A stretch of 63,049 nt of DNA, taken from a delta proteobacterium NaphS2 (lineage in GTDB: Bacteria; Desulfobacterota; DSM-4660; Desulfatiglandales; Desulfatiglandaceae). Location of the stretch: the NCBI GenBank assembly GCA_000179315.1, contig ADZZ01000076.1:4552-67600 (forward strand), in the 5' to 3' direction. Shown piece by piece: positions 9,300-17,810 of the stretch (position 1 is the first letter of the stretch; each line of letters begins with the position of its first letter). A program made the position numbers and the translations under genes. A model generated the notes under the pieces. It saw only the letters and a list, made by a program, of their open reading frames with translations. It was not told where the DNA came from and made no database searches.

Positions 9300-9701
9300 A
9301 TGTCCGAGACTAATGGAAATAGAATCAACCTTGATTTCTCAAAAGGGAATGGCTTGCTGCCAGCTATTTGTCAGGATGCAGCTTCCGGAAAAGTATTGAT
9401 GCTGGCCTACATTAACAAGGCCGCGTGGGAAAAGACCCTTGAAACCGGAGAAGCCCATTATTGGAGCCGTTCCAGACAGGAAATCTGGCATAAGGGGGGC
9501 ACCTCCGGGCATGTTCAGCGCATCAAGGAGGTGTTTGCGGATTGTGATGACGATACCGTTTTATATCGCGTGGAACAGATTGGCGGTGCCGCCTGTCACA
9601 CCGGCTTTGAGACCTGTTTCCACAAGAAGATAGCCGCTGACGGCAGCGTCAGCATCATCGGCGAAAAAGTATTTGACCCAAAAAAGGTATACAAAGAATG
9701 A
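9300..9701 (+). CDS. hisI: Phosphoribosyl-AMP cyclohydrolase
   Basis: Third step of histidine synthesis: opens the adenine ring of phosphoribosyl-AMP. 133 residues, the length of the stand-alone (not HisIE-fused) form. Diagnostic motifs are [32 protein letters not shown], and the zinc/magnesium-binding [13 protein letters not shown] with [10 protein letters not shown]. An AAGGAAGG Shine-Dalgarno precedes ATG 9300. Its end overlaps hisG by 4 bp. The phosphohydrolase HisE is not present nearby. Confidence 0.95.
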   Translation: MSETNGNRINLDFSKGNGLLPAICQDAASGKVLMLAYINKAAWEKTLETGEAHYWSRSRQEIWHKGGTSGHVQRIKEVFADCDDDTVLYRVEQIGGAACHTGFETCFHKKIAADGSVSIIGEKVFDPKKVYKE

Positions 9702-10570
9702 AAACACTGAAATTCGGCATTCCCAAGGGAAGCCTTCAGAAAGCAACCATTGGTCTGTTTGAAAAATCCGGCTGGAAAATTAATGTCAGCAGCAGAAGTT
9801 ATTTTCCCGACATCAACGATCCCGAAATCGAATGCGCCATCTGCCGGGCACAGGAAATGTCCCGATATGTGGAAAACGGCACCCTGGATGCGGGATTGAC
9901 CGGGAGGGACTGGATCCAAGAAAATGAATCCGACGTCATAACGGTGGATGACCTGGTTTACTCCAAAGTCAGCCAAAAGCCTGCAAGATGGGTGCTGGCC
10001 GTACCGGCCGGTTCGAACATCGAGACCCTCGAAGACCTGCAGGGTAAAAAAATTGCAACGGAACTTGTCAATTTTACGCGAAAATTCTTTCAGGAGAAAA
10101 ACATTGATGTCAAGGTCTCCTTTTCATGGGGCGCCACCGAGGCCAAAGTCGTGTCAGGGCTGGCGGATGCCATTGTTGAAGTCACCGAGACGGGGAGCAC
10201 CATTCGGGCCCACGGCCTTAAAATCATTCATGAACTCATGCAGACCAATACCCAGTTAATCGCCAACCGGGATGCCTACCAGGACGAGTGGAAAAAACAC
10301 AAGATATCACAGATTATCCTGCTTTTGAAAGGCGCTCTGCGGGCGGAAAACATGGTGGCCCTCAAAATGAATGTTCGCAAGCGAAATCTGGAAGAGGTCA
10401 TCGACATTCTCCCAAGTCTCAATGCGCCCACAACTGCGGGCCTTCACAACTCCGACTGGATATCCGTTGAAACCGTGGTGGATGCCCGTTTGGTGAGAGA
10501 TCTGATTCCCCCATTGATGCATGCGGGCGCCCAAGGCATTATCGAATATGCCCTGAACAAGGTTATCTGA
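9698..10570 (+). CDS. hisG: ATP phosphoribosyltransferase (long form)
   Basis: First, feedback-controlled step of histidine synthesis (ATP + PRPP to phosphoribosyl-ATP). At 290 residues it is the long, HisZ-independent form, with the catalytic domains ([26 protein letters not shown], and the PRPP-binding segment [19 protein letters not shown]) and a C-terminal ACT-like regulatory domain (about residues 215-290) expected to bind histidine. Start overlaps hisI by 4 bp and the stop overlaps the next start by 1 bp. Confidence 0.95.
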   Translation: MKTLKFGIPKGSLQKATIGLFEKSGWKINVSSRSYFPDINDPEIECAICRAQEMSRYVENGTLDAGLTGRDWIQENESDVITVDDLVYSKVSQKPARWVLAVPAGSNIETLEDLQGKKIATELVNFTRKFFQEKNIDVKVSFSWGATEAKVVSGLADAIVEVTETGSTIRAHGLKIIHELMQTNTQLIANRDAYQDEWKKHKISQIILLLKGALRAENMVALKMNVRKRNLEEVIDILPSLNAPTTAGLHNSDWISVETVVDARLVRDLIPPLMHAGAQGIIEYALNKVI

Positions 10571-11721
10571 TGAACAAAATCGCTCAACGGACCCTGAATA
10601 TCCCGCCCTTTATCGTCATGGACGTTCTGGAGCGGGCCCACGAGCTGGAGAGACAGGGCCGGGATATCATTCACCTTGAAATCGGGGAACCGGACTTTCC
10701 GACACCACAATGCGTTTGCCAGGCCGCCAGGGAAGCCATATCGAGAGGTGAAACGCATTATACCCACAGCTTGGGACTGCTGGAACTGCGGGAGGCCATC
10801 TGTGCCTATTATTACGAAAAATACGGCGTCAGCGTTGATCCCGGTCGTATCCTGGTCACTTCCGGCACCTCCCCTGCCCTCTTCATGGTCTTTTCAGCCC
10901 TTCTGGAAGCCGGTGAAGAGGTGATTATGACCGATCCCCACTACCCCTGCTATCCCAACTTCGTGGAATTCTTAGGGGCCAGACCCAGCCGGGTTAAGGG
11001 GTATGAAGAAGACGGGTTTCAACTCCGTCCCGAAGCGGTGCGAAAAAAGATGGGACCCAAAACACGGGGGATTCTGATCAACTCCCCTGCGAACCCCACG
11101 GGAAATCTGTTATCCGAATCACGAATGGCCGAGATTGCTCAACTGGGCCCACCGATCATATCCGACGAGATTTATCATGGCCTGGTTTACGGCGAAAAGG
11201 AGCATTCCATTCTCGAATTCACGGACAATGCCTTTGTATTAAACGGATTTTCAAAAATCTTTGCCATGACGGGCTGGCGTTTGGGCTATCTGATCGCGCC
11301 TCCCCAATTCATTCGGCCCATGCAGAAGGTTCAGCAGAATTTTTTCATATCGGCGGGGAGCGTTTCCCAGTGGGCCGGTATCGCGGCCCTGAAATACGCC
11401 CATGACGATGTGGAAAGCATGCGGGCCGTCTATGATGAACGCAGGAAATACATGATCAAACGGATTCGGGACTTGGGTTTCGGCGTGGCCGTGGAACCGG
11501 CCGGCGCCTTTTATATCCTGGCCAACGCCCGGCATCTGTGTGACAGCTCATACGATCTGGCTTTCGAAATCCTGGAAAAAGCCGATGTGGGCGTCACGCC
11601 GGGCATTGACTTCGGAAAGAACGCCGAAGGCTACATCCGTTTTTCATATGCCAATTCCATCGAGAACATCCGCGAAGGGTTGAATCGAATAGAGCGGTTT
11701 TTGAAAACCCATGGACGTTGA
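10570..11721 (+). CDS. Class I/II PLP-dependent aminotransferase (aspartate-aminotransferase-like)
   Basis: 383-residue fold-type I aminotransferase. Motifs: LEIGEPDFPTP near the N-terminus, the HYTHSLGLLELREAI block, the INSPANPTGNLLS asparagine loop, ISDEIYHGLVY, and the Schiff-base lysine in NGFSKIFAMTGWRLGY (about K229), with the substrate-binding arginine in IRFSYANS. Its start codon overlaps the hisG stop. The operon position suggests a role in amino-acid synthesis, possibly histidinol-phosphate transamination, but the sequence resembles general aspartate-type enzymes rather than HisC, so the substrate is left open. Confidence 0.85.
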   Translation: MNKIAQRTLNIPPFIVMDVLERAHELERQGRDIIHLEIGEPDFPTPQCVCQAAREAISRGETHYTHSLGLLELREAICAYYYEKYGVSVDPGRILVTSGTSPALFMVFSALLEAGEEVIMTDPHYPCYPNFVEFLGARPSRVKGYEEDGFQLRPEAVRKKMGPKTRGILINSPANPTGNLLSESRMAEIAQLGPPIISDEIYHGLVYGEKEHSILEFTDNAFVLNGFSKIFAMTGWRLGYLIAPPQFIRPMQKVQQNFFISAGSVSQWAGIAALKYAHDDVESMRAVYDERRKYMIKRIRDLGFGVAVEPAGAFYILANARHLCDSSYDLAFEILEKADVGVTPGIDFGKNAEGYIRFSYANSIENIREGLNRIERFLKTHGR

Positions 11722-12307
11722 ATTCATCAAAAGCGCTTTCAAGGAAGAGCACTATCCGCCATCCGACAGGCCGGAAGTCGCCTTTGCCGGAAAATCCAAT
11801 GTGGGAAAATCAAGCCTGATCAACACCCTCACCGGCCGACGAAAGCTGGCCAGAACCAGCAGTACCCCGGGCCGGACCCAGGCCATCAATTTTTTTCGTT
11901 TCGGCAAAACCCTCTACCTGGTGGATCTGCCCGGCTACGGCTTCGCCCGGGTGCCCATGAAGGTGAAAAAATCCTGGGGACTGATGGTGGAGGATTACCT
12001 TCGAAGCCGCCAGACCCTCAAAGCCGTGGTCGTCATTCTGGACATCCGCAGGGACCCCTCGGCGGGAGATGCAGATCTCATCAACTGGTTGAATTATTAT
12101 CATATTGTTCCCATCGTGGTGCTGACCAAGGCGGACAAGGTGTCCCGTCAGCAGGCCGGAAAACGGACCGCACGCATAAAAAAGAGCCTCAAGGGCGTAT
12201 CGTTTTCCGCTCCCGTCCTTTTTTCCTCCCATACCCGGCAGGGGGTGGAAGACTTATGGAAAAGAATCAACGAAACAGCCTTTTCGGAAACCGACCTGAA
12301 TACATAA
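11711..12307 (+). CDS. engB: Ribosome-biogenesis GTPase EngB/YsxC
   Basis: GTPase needed for assembly of the large ribosomal subunit. The 198-residue protein has the G1 loop GKSNVGKSS, the switch region RTSSTPGRTQAINFF, G3 in LVDLPGYGFA, and G4 VLTKADK. It overlaps the aminotransferase gene by 11 bp and is the last gene of this plus-strand operon. It converges with the LysE gene on the other strand with about 70 bp between the stops. Confidence 0.95.
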   Translation: MDVEFIKSAFKEEHYPPSDRPEVAFAGKSNVGKSSLINTLTGRRKLARTSSTPGRTQAINFFRFGKTLYLVDLPGYGFARVPMKVKKSWGLMVEDYLRSRQTLKAVVVILDIRRDPSAGDADLINWLNYYHIVPIVVLTKADKVSRQQAGKRTARIKKSLKGVSFSAPVLFSSHTRQGVEDLWKRINETAFSETDLNT

Positions 12308-12375
12308 TTTTCCCTGCCGTTTTCACTAGCTTTTTCCTGCACCCTTTTTTGGTACTCATCCAGAAAGCAAGAAGA

Positions 12376-12996
12376 TTATCCCGGCGACAGGCCATCCACG
12401 ATCAGTGTGATACCGTCCCTGAGCAGTACGATGGCAAAGAACAGGAGAACCAGCCCCAGGCAGCGATTCAGCCACAAATAAGCGCGTCCATGCAAGAACT
12501 GTCGCGAATACCCGGTCAAAACGACTATTCCCATTTTGGAACCTACCAGCATCATGTAAAAACCGAAAAGCCAGAGTATGGCTTCCCAGGATCCGGTATT
12601 CCAGGTTTTCAGGAGGAGTGGCGTTCCCGCGGTCATCCAGAACAGATACGGGTGAGGATTTAAGAAATTGGTCAGGATCCCTTTTTTGAGCGATTTTGCC
12701 ATTTGTTCGTTGGTATGATCGTTCACTCGGATGGTGAAACTTTCCCATGCCAGCCAGGAAATGTAGCAGGCGCCTGCCAGCGAAAGAAGCCCCAGAGGAA
12801 TGGGCTGAGACGCAAGAACGTTACCGATCAACAAAGCGGCCAGAATAATGGGCATATCCGTCATCAACGGCGCAACAGCGACCTTCATGCCTTCCACAGC
12901 CCCGTAGGTCAGCGTTTGCGAGACCACGAGGGTCAATAAGGGGCCCGGCGACACGCCGGCAACAAAGCCCAGTAGCAACCCGCTTACGAAATCCAT
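12376..12996 (-). CDS. LysE/RhtB-family amino-acid exporter
   Basis: 206-residue inner-membrane protein with about six hydrophobic helices. The N-terminus MDFVSGLLLGFVAGVSPGPLLTLVVSQTL carries the LysE-family signature (the P-G-P turn). Further segments include MPIILAALLIGNVLA, GLLSLAGACYISWLAW and the C-terminal LGLVLLFFAIVLL. Family members export lysine, arginine, homoserine or threonine; the substrate cannot be assigned. It is monocistronic, facing engB. Confidence 0.85.
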   Translation of the reverse strand: MDFVSGLLLGFVAGVSPGPLLTLVVSQTLTYGAVEGMKVAVAPLMTDMPIILAALLIGNVLASQPIPLGLLSLAGACYISWLAWESFTIRVNDHTNEQMAKSLKKGILTNFLNPHPYLFWMTAGTPLLLKTWNTGSWEAILWLFGFYMMLVGSKMGIVVLTGYSRQFLHGRAYLWLNRCLGLVLLFFAIVLLRDGITLIVDGLSPG

Positions 12997-13149
12997 CCTT
13001 TTCCTTTCATTGGCCTCAAATGTGAAAGCACCGTTATTCTCCCCTGTAATGACCTATGCGCGGTTTCAGTGTGATTTTTCGATAGGACATAAATGAATAA
13101 ACTGTGGTGATTGTGAATAGGATTGTATCTTTCCTCTAAATGGACTACA

Positions 13150-13166
13150 ATTATGGTCAACATAAT
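13150..13166. promoter_or_regulatory. Palindromic operator upstream of toxin-antitoxin operon
   Basis: Perfect inverted repeat ATTATG-5 nt-CATAAT located 18 bp before the antitoxin ATG and just upstream of its ribosome site AAGGAG (13171-13176). Phd/YefM antitoxins repress their own operons by binding such palindromes, which is the likely role here. Confidence 0.5.
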
Positions 13167-13183
13167 AGCAAAGGAGTCCCCTC

Positions 13184-13456
13184 ATGACCAAGACAATTCC
13201 TGTTGCCGAAGCCAAAAAAAGACTTTCGGCAATCATTAAAGATGTTGATGAAAAATACGACCGGTATGCCATCACCAAAAACGGTGTTAACAAAGCCGTG
13301 CTTCTTAGCAGTGATGAATTCGAGGGCCTTCTCGAAACACTCGATATTCTGTCCCAAAGGGAAGAGCGGGAAGCGATCGAAAAGGCAAAGAAGGAAGTGC
13401 GTTCAGGGCAAACCGTTTCTTTCAAAGAAATTCAACGCCGGTACGGGCTCAAGTAA
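13184..13456 (+). CDS. Type II antitoxin, Phd/YefM family
   Basis: 90-residue antitoxin. The N-terminal Phd/YefM DNA-binding fold reads TKTIPVAEAKKRLSAIIKDV, with KYDRYAITKNGVNKAVLLSSDEFEGL; the C-terminal half is charged and helical, as expected for the toxin-wrapping tail. AAGGAG lies 7 bp before ATG 13184. Its stop overlaps the toxin start, so the two are coupled. It probably neutralises the RelE-type toxin and represses the operon through the adjacent palindrome. Confidence 0.85.
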   Translation: MTKTIPVAEAKKRLSAIIKDVDEKYDRYAITKNGVNKAVLLSSDEFEGLLETLDILSQREEREAIEKAKKEVRSGQTVSFKEIQRRYGLK

Positions 13457-13716
13457 TGCCCTATTCCATTGAACTTTCCAAAGAAGCTGCAGATGATATT
13501 GATGCCCTCTATCGTTCCGACAGAAGGCTTTTTAATCGAATAATGAAAAAGATGGGCTCCCTTGAAGAGCATCCCTATGAAGGAAAACCCCTTGTTGGAA
13601 ACCACAAGGGAGAGTTCTCTCTCCGAGTCGGGAACTACCGAATCGTTTATGAATTGGATACCGCCAACCATATTCTCTACGTCCTCACCATAAAGCATAG
13701 AAAGCATGCGTATTGA
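13456..13716 (+). CDS. Type II toxin, RelE/ParE superfamily
   Basis: 86-residue basic protein, MPYSIELSKEAADDIDALYR at the N-terminus and the family's core LRVGNYRIVYELD followed by YVLTIKHRKHAY at the C-terminus. The R-x-x-Y and terminal H-R-K-x-x-Y arrangement matches RelE-type mRNA interferases more than ParE gyrase poisons. It is encoded immediately after its Phd/YefM antitoxin with one-base overlap. Activity is inferred from family only. Confidence 0.85.
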   Translation: MPYSIELSKEAADDIDALYRSDRRLFNRIMKKMGSLEEHPYEGKPLVGNHKGEFSLRVGNYRIVYELDTANHILYVLTIKHRKHAY

Positions 13717-13840
13717 CAGAGCCACGGTGGATCAGTTCATTGGAGTAAGCAACCAGATAACCGTCCACGCCCTCGCGTGGACTACATCGTCGAGGCCATC
13801 TAATTTTCCAGGGTGTTATATCCAAGGAGAGGATATCCTT

Positions 13841-14125
13841 CACGGTGAAAAGGTCGCCTTCGGCACCCTGGCGGGTTTTATCCTTGAAGCGAGACCACAA
13901 CTTTTGATAGACGAGGTATATGCATTCTGTAGATCGGTCGGTCTGCCCACCACTTTGGCTCAGATCGGTATTGCGGGGATAACGGACGAGGAATTGGAGG
14001 CGGACATCGATCCGGTGTTTGATAACAAGCAGAGCTATTTGCACAACGTGAGATTCCGGTTGACACCCGAAGGGATCATAGGGGCCATCCGAATGGCGGA
14101 CGTCCTGGGTCGCCGGACGGGTTGA
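13841..14125 (+). pseudogene. Glycerol dehydrogenase (GldA-like), C-terminal fragment
   Basis: The translation from HGEKVAFGTLAGFILE through AFCRSVGLPTTLAQIGI to the C-terminal ADVLGRR corresponds to the last quarter of iron-type glycerol dehydrogenases, including the metal-ligand histidine in HGEKV. The residues encoded from 13706 to 13840 do not resemble GldA, so roughly three quarters of the gene is missing. It begins directly behind the toxin gene. It is a remnant left by deletion or recombination. Confidence 0.7.
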
Positions 14126-14148
14126 ATGAATATAAAAACGGAGGTGGC

Positions 14149-14300
14149 ATGTTCAACATATGGGAGATTATTGAATTCGCCATCCGGATAGAAGAAAACG
14201 GCGAAAAGGTTTACCGGGACGCCTCGACGAAGGTTTCGGATCCTTCCCTTGTGTCAATGCTTCACTGGCTGGCTGAAGAGGAAGCGCAACATATAAAGAG
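14149..14300 (+). pseudogene. Rubrerythrin/ferritin-like protein, N-terminal fragment
   Basis: ATG 14149 is preceded by a good ribosome site (GGAGGTGG) and encodes MFNIWEIIEFAIRIEENGEKVY followed by SMLHWLAEEEAQHI, the first two helices of a ferritin-like diiron domain with the E-x-x-H ligand pair. Homology breaks after EEAQHIKR at about 14300, where unrelated inositol-monophosphatase sequence begins in another frame; the open frame closes at 14310. Only about one third of a rubrerythrin domain survives. Confidence 0.7.
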
Positions 14301-14465
14301 GAAGGTCTGAAACCGTGGGACACGGCGGCCGGCGCCGTGATTGTGCTGGAAGCGGGCGGCCGGTTGAGCACCTGTGAAGGGGAGGCGTTTACTCCTTATC
14401 ATTCGAGTATCGTTGCCTGTACTCCTTTGATTCACGAAGAAATGGTTGAAGTGCTGAGGGGTTAA
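14301..14465 (+). pseudogene. Inositol monophosphatase family, C-terminal fragment
   Basis: In frame from 14301 the sequence reads EGLKPWDTAAGAVIVLEAGG, the C-terminal metal-site signature of the inositol monophosphatase family (W-D-x-A-A-G), and ends SIVACTPLIHEEMVEVLRG before a stop at 14463. About 80% of the gene is missing. It is joined directly to the truncated rubrerythrin, marking a deletion junction. Confidence 0.75.
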
Positions 14466-14988
14466 GGGACATCTGTGCGGTAAATCATATGGGATTGGTT
14501 TTAGGTCTTGTTTTTGCCCCTCGTTTCATCAAAAATTGACCGGCCAAACGAGGAATTTCAGCTGATCTTCAACAAACCTCTTTGCCGGCGGCATCCTGTG
14601 CAATAAGCGTGAGGGCGCCTTTCATTCTCTTGTTTTGCGCACCGGCCCAGTGTTTTTGAAGAACAGACTCATTCCCGAAATGCGGGATGGTGTGAAAATA
14701 GAGATTGATCACGCTCTTGTCAGTCACGCAAACCGTCATTTTATATAATAGTTTTCAGGATTAGAGCCTAAGCGGATATACTCATCTACCTGAAATAATT
14801 TATGATTTCGATCGGCCAGTTGAAAATAGGTTGCAATCATTATTTTTCCATTATTTTTCAAATCGTTACGCGAAAATCGGTGTTGAAGTCAGTGGCACCC
14901 TGGTTGCCACCTCGATTCACCGTTCTGTTTCAAATCCAATCAGCCAAAGCTTGTTGACAAAAGGCAGACATAGGCATATATTTGTCAC
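14466..14988. other. 523-bp intergenic stretch, no certain gene
   Basis: AT-rich in its right half. The only candidate is a 56-codon frame on the minus strand (14739-14569, MTVCVTDKSVINLYF...), which looks protein-like but matches nothing I recognise and has no clear ribosome site. The last 50 bp hold the promoter of the toxin-antitoxin pair that follows. Confidence 0.4.
14954..14982 (+). promoter_or_regulatory. Strong promoter of BrnT-type operon
   Basis: TTGACA (14954-14959), exactly 17 bp of spacer, then TATATT (14977-14982). The expected transcription start falls at about 14989, which is the A of the toxin ATG, implying a leaderless mRNA. Confidence 0.65.
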
Positions 14989-15258
14989 ATGAAATATTTG
15001 AATTGGAATTCTGAAAAAAACGAAATTCTAAAGCGTGAACGCGGGATATCCTTTGAAGAAATTGCTTATTTAATTGAGTCAGATCAGGTAATTGGAATTG
15101 AAGAAAACCCTGGTTATCCCAATCAAAAGATGTATATTTTAGGAATCGACAATTACGCCATCATTGTACCTTACGTGGAAAATGATGATGAAATATTTTT
15201 AAAAACAGCTTTTCCAAGCCGTAAATATACGAAAAAATACGGTTTGAAGGGGGAATGA
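14989..15258 (+). CDS. BrnT-like toxin
   Basis: 89-residue protein with the BrnT plan: an N-terminal F/NW-x-x-EK-x-x-I-x-K motif (LNWNSEKNEILKRERGISFEE), a central YPNQKMYILGID strand and the closing KTAFPSRKYTKKY. BrnT toxins are RelE-like ribonucleases encoded before their antitoxin, matching the gene order here. There is no Shine-Dalgarno, but the promoter positions transcription to begin at the ATG. The stop overlaps the next start by 4 bp. Confidence 0.65.
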   Translation: MKYLNWNSEKNEILKRERGISFEEIAYLIESDQVIGIEENPGYPNQKMYILGIDNYAIIVPYVENDDEIFLKTAFPSRKYTKKYGLKGE

Positions 15259-15554
15259 TGAATAAAATCAATAAAAAGGCGTTTATGCCTATAGATCAGG
15301 AAGAGAAAGACCTGATGGAATCAATCGAACGTGATGAGTGGCAGCCGGTAAAAAATCTTGATCGGGAAAGAAAAAAAGCGATAGAAGCTGCACGAAATAC
15401 ATTAAAAAAAGATAAAAGAATAAATCTTCGTCTTTCTCAAAAGGATTACCATCAAATCCAGATCAAGGCAATTGAAGAAGGTATTCCTTATCAAACACTT
15501 ATTTCAAGTATTGTGCATAAATATCTGAATGGTTCATTAGCGCCAAAATCTTAG
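15255..15554 (+). CDS. Antitoxin, BrnA/CopG-like
   Basis: 99-residue partner of the preceding toxin. The first half is acidic (DQEEKDLMESIERDEWQPV), as in toxin-binding segments. The second half, KDKRINLRLSQKDYHQIQIKAIEEGIPYQTLISSIVHKYL, is a ribbon-helix-helix DNA-binding domain of the CopG/Arc type. Overlaps the toxin gene by 4 bp. Likely neutralises the toxin and represses the operon. Confidence 0.75.
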   Translation: MMNKINKKAFMPIDQEEKDLMESIERDEWQPVKNLDRERKKAIEAARNTLKKDKRINLRLSQKDYHQIQIKAIEEGIPYQTLISSIVHKYLNGSLAPKS

Positions 15555-15650
15555 GCAGCTAGTAAAAATAACATGAACAGTTTTGTCTTGCAATAGTAAT
15601 TTGTTGCTGTATAACTTACATTTCGCACGATTAGAGCGTAGTTTTCCGAA

Positions 15651-17366
15651 TTATGTTGAGTTCAAATTTTGACCTAATTCCGAGTTTTTGAAAAGCCACC
15701 ATCGGTCTTGGATAGCAGCGTATACAGACGGCGGAACACCTAATAATTTCAACACAAATTCGTGCAACTGGGTGACACCCTTTGTAACTGTTTGAATGAT
15801 TTTGTCTTGCTTTTCAACCATGCTGAGATGAACATTTTTAAAAAAGTAGTTGAGATTGTTCCATGTTGGTTTTTTGGTATTCATGCCGTTGGGTAAAATG
15901 GGCAGTTTTTCAACCCCTTGCTCAGCCATATTCTTTCGAATATTACGTTCCATAAGGCTGACAATCATTAGTGCGATGAAATAGAGAAAGGTCATCGCCT
16001 CGATTCGCTCCGTCTTTTTGAGAAAAACGGGAGCGACCTTTAAAATGGACTTGGCCGTGTACATTCTTTTTTCCAGATACGGTTGATTTTTATAGGCTTT
16101 AAGGACTTCTGCCGCTTCCATTTCAGCGTTTGTAATGAGAGGGAAAATGCCATCGCGGGCAGCCAGATTGTTTATGGCCTTGTGATCCAATTCCCACTCG
16201 AGGCAGTAGGATATATTTTCTTCTTCTTTGTATTGTGTGTTCGGTCCCGGCTTTCCAGGACCTATCTGGCGCTGAACAATTTGTTTGTCCTCGATGAGCT
16301 GAATTTGGAAAAGATCAAATGTACCTTTGGTTGCCTTCTTGATTGCCTTTTCAATCTGTTCCTTTGTCTTGAGGTTGTATTGATTGAGCCGGGAAGAAAG
16401 TTCAGTGAGTTGGAGATCGGCTTTGGCGATCCTGTTGTCTCGGCGGCTTTTATCCTGTTTTTCTTTGGCACTGCTGTGAACCCAAATGATACGATATCCA
16501 TTTTTGGAAGGCTCGCCTTCGTATGTTTTGTATAGGATGGTTTCTGCTTTTTTTCGGCTGTTTGGCGTTTCATAGGCATATTGCCATTCGATGGAGTTTG
16601 TTTTTAGAAATTCGTGGAACTGTTTGACTTCAGATCGGTTTTTGGGAACGATCGTAATAAATATTCCACCGTGTTCATGGATATGGTCCAGATTTTTCTG
16701 TGAACATAGTTTGCAGTCGGCAATATAAATAAAATCCGACTCTCCCAGGAATTCCCGGAGGGCATTCCAATTGGGGACATGGGTTGTATCGTCAGTGCGG
16801 TTTCCATCAAACAATTCAAATGATAAGGGGACATTTCCATCAGCCGTGATATTCAGACCAAAAACGATTTGTTTGCAGTCAGGCCGATGGTCCTTGTTAA
16901 AACCGTATTTCAGTTTAACGGCTCCGGGGTGTTGATTTTCATATTCGCCGGTGAAAGTAACCGATGTGCTGTCATTATGGATCTGTCTTGTTTCAAGCAG
17001 ATATACTCCAATGGCATTTGCGCTCAATTCACACATAAAGGAATTTCGGTCTGCCTTGAAAAGACAGTCAAGCTTTTTGGCAATTTGATCGTCATTGTAC
17101 ATTGAAGCGTTGAGCCCATATTCACTTAGTCCATCCATGTAATCAGCGGCCCATTGTTCAACTTTATAAAGGGGTTGTGATGCACATATGATATTGGCTA
17201 CCACAACCGAAAGAATTTGAGCAGGATCAACTGGCGATTGTTCCGGCTTCTTGACGTATTTCGAAAAAAGCCCATAGATCCCGAGCTGATCAATGTAGTA
17301 CTTTACCATGGGAAGAACATCGACCCTTTTCGTAATGACATTCAATTGCTCCATAAACGGCCCCAA
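15651..17366 (-). CDS. IS1634-family transposase
   Basis: 571-residue DDE transposase with no internal stop. It has the N-terminal segment GPFMEQLNVITKRVDVLPMVKYYIDQLGIYGLF, the DDE aspartates in QIHNDSTSVTFTGEY and FIYIADCKLCS, the RTDDTTHVPNW strand between them, and a distal helical region ALMIVSLMERNIRK. It appears complete and possibly active. I could not define its terminal inverted repeats; the right flank runs straight into the ISAzo13-type element at about 17400. Confidence 0.85.
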   Translation of the reverse strand: MGPFMEQLNVITKRVDVLPMVKYYIDQLGIYGLFSKYVKKPEQSPVDPAQILSVVVANIICASQPLYKVEQWAADYMDGLSEYGLNASMYNDDQIAKKLDCLFKADRNSFMCELSANAIGVYLLETRQIHNDSTSVTFTGEYENQHPGAVKLKYGFNKDHRPDCKQIVFGLNITADGNVPLSFELFDGNRTDDTTHVPNWNALREFLGESDFIYIADCKLCSQKNLDHIHEHGGIFITIVPKNRSEVKQFHEFLKTNSIEWQYAYETPNSRKKAETILYKTYEGEPSKNGYRIIWVHSSAKEKQDKSRRDNRIAKADLQLTELSSRLNQYNLKTKEQIEKAIKKATKGTFDLFQIQLIEDKQIVQRQIGPGKPGPNTQYKEEENISYCLEWELDHKAINNLAARDGIFPLITNAEMEAAEVLKAYKNQPYLEKRMYTAKSILKVAPVFLKKTERIEAMTFLYFIALMIVSLMERNIRKNMAEQGVEKLPILPNGMNTKKPTWNNLNYFFKNVHLSMVEKQDKIIQTVTKGVTQLHEFVLKLLGVPPSVYAAIQDRWWLFKNSELGQNLNST

Positions 17367-17503
17367 AAAATAGAGTTTTGAGCGTATTATGGATTATTAG
17401 GAAACAAATGTCCAGAAAAATCGACAACATATTGGTTTTATTGACGATTTTATAATTCAGAAAACTCGTACAGCAGGTGCGGAATGTGCGGTATAATGGC
17501 AAC

Positions 17504-17763
17504 ATGGATCAATTTGCTATGCTTCAGCGAAAATACAAACTTTTACGTCCTCATCTGGATGAGGCATCAATGCGACTTTGTGTCGCTGCCGATGCGATTG
17601 TTCTTGGGAGAGGCGGGCCATCTCTTGCCTCGAAGGCTAGCGGCCTCTCTCGAACCACTATATACGCCGGCTTTAGCGATCTCGATCAGTCGGTTATCCC
17701 ACTTGGTGTTTTTCCAAAAACCGCAGGGCGCATTCGGCGGCCCGGGGGCGGCCGTAAACGATT
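17504..17763 (+). pseudogene. ISAzo13-family transposase, N-terminal part
   Basis: Starts at ATG 17504 (MDQFAMLQRKYKLLRPHLDEAS) and includes the helix-turn-helix region LGRGGPSLASKASGLSRTTIYAG, ending IRRPGGGRKRL at a TA dinucleotide where an IS630-type element is inserted. The frame continues at 27300 with VERDPSLLGDLDKL; removing 9.5 kb restores the family-typical GGGRKRLVERDPSLL. This is the host of the IS nest. A GTG at 17477 could also serve as start. The 17367-17503 gap holds its upstream region and no other gene. Confidence 0.85.
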
Positions 17764-17810
17764 ATAGGGCGTACCGAAATAGTTGATACCGAAAAAAGTG
17801 CTTGACAAGT

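Noticed and set aside
15600-17400. Terminal inverted repeats for the IS1634-type element
   Set aside because: Sequences at both sides (GAGCGTAGTTTTC and ATACGCTCAAAAC) are not true inverted repeats, so no ends were called.
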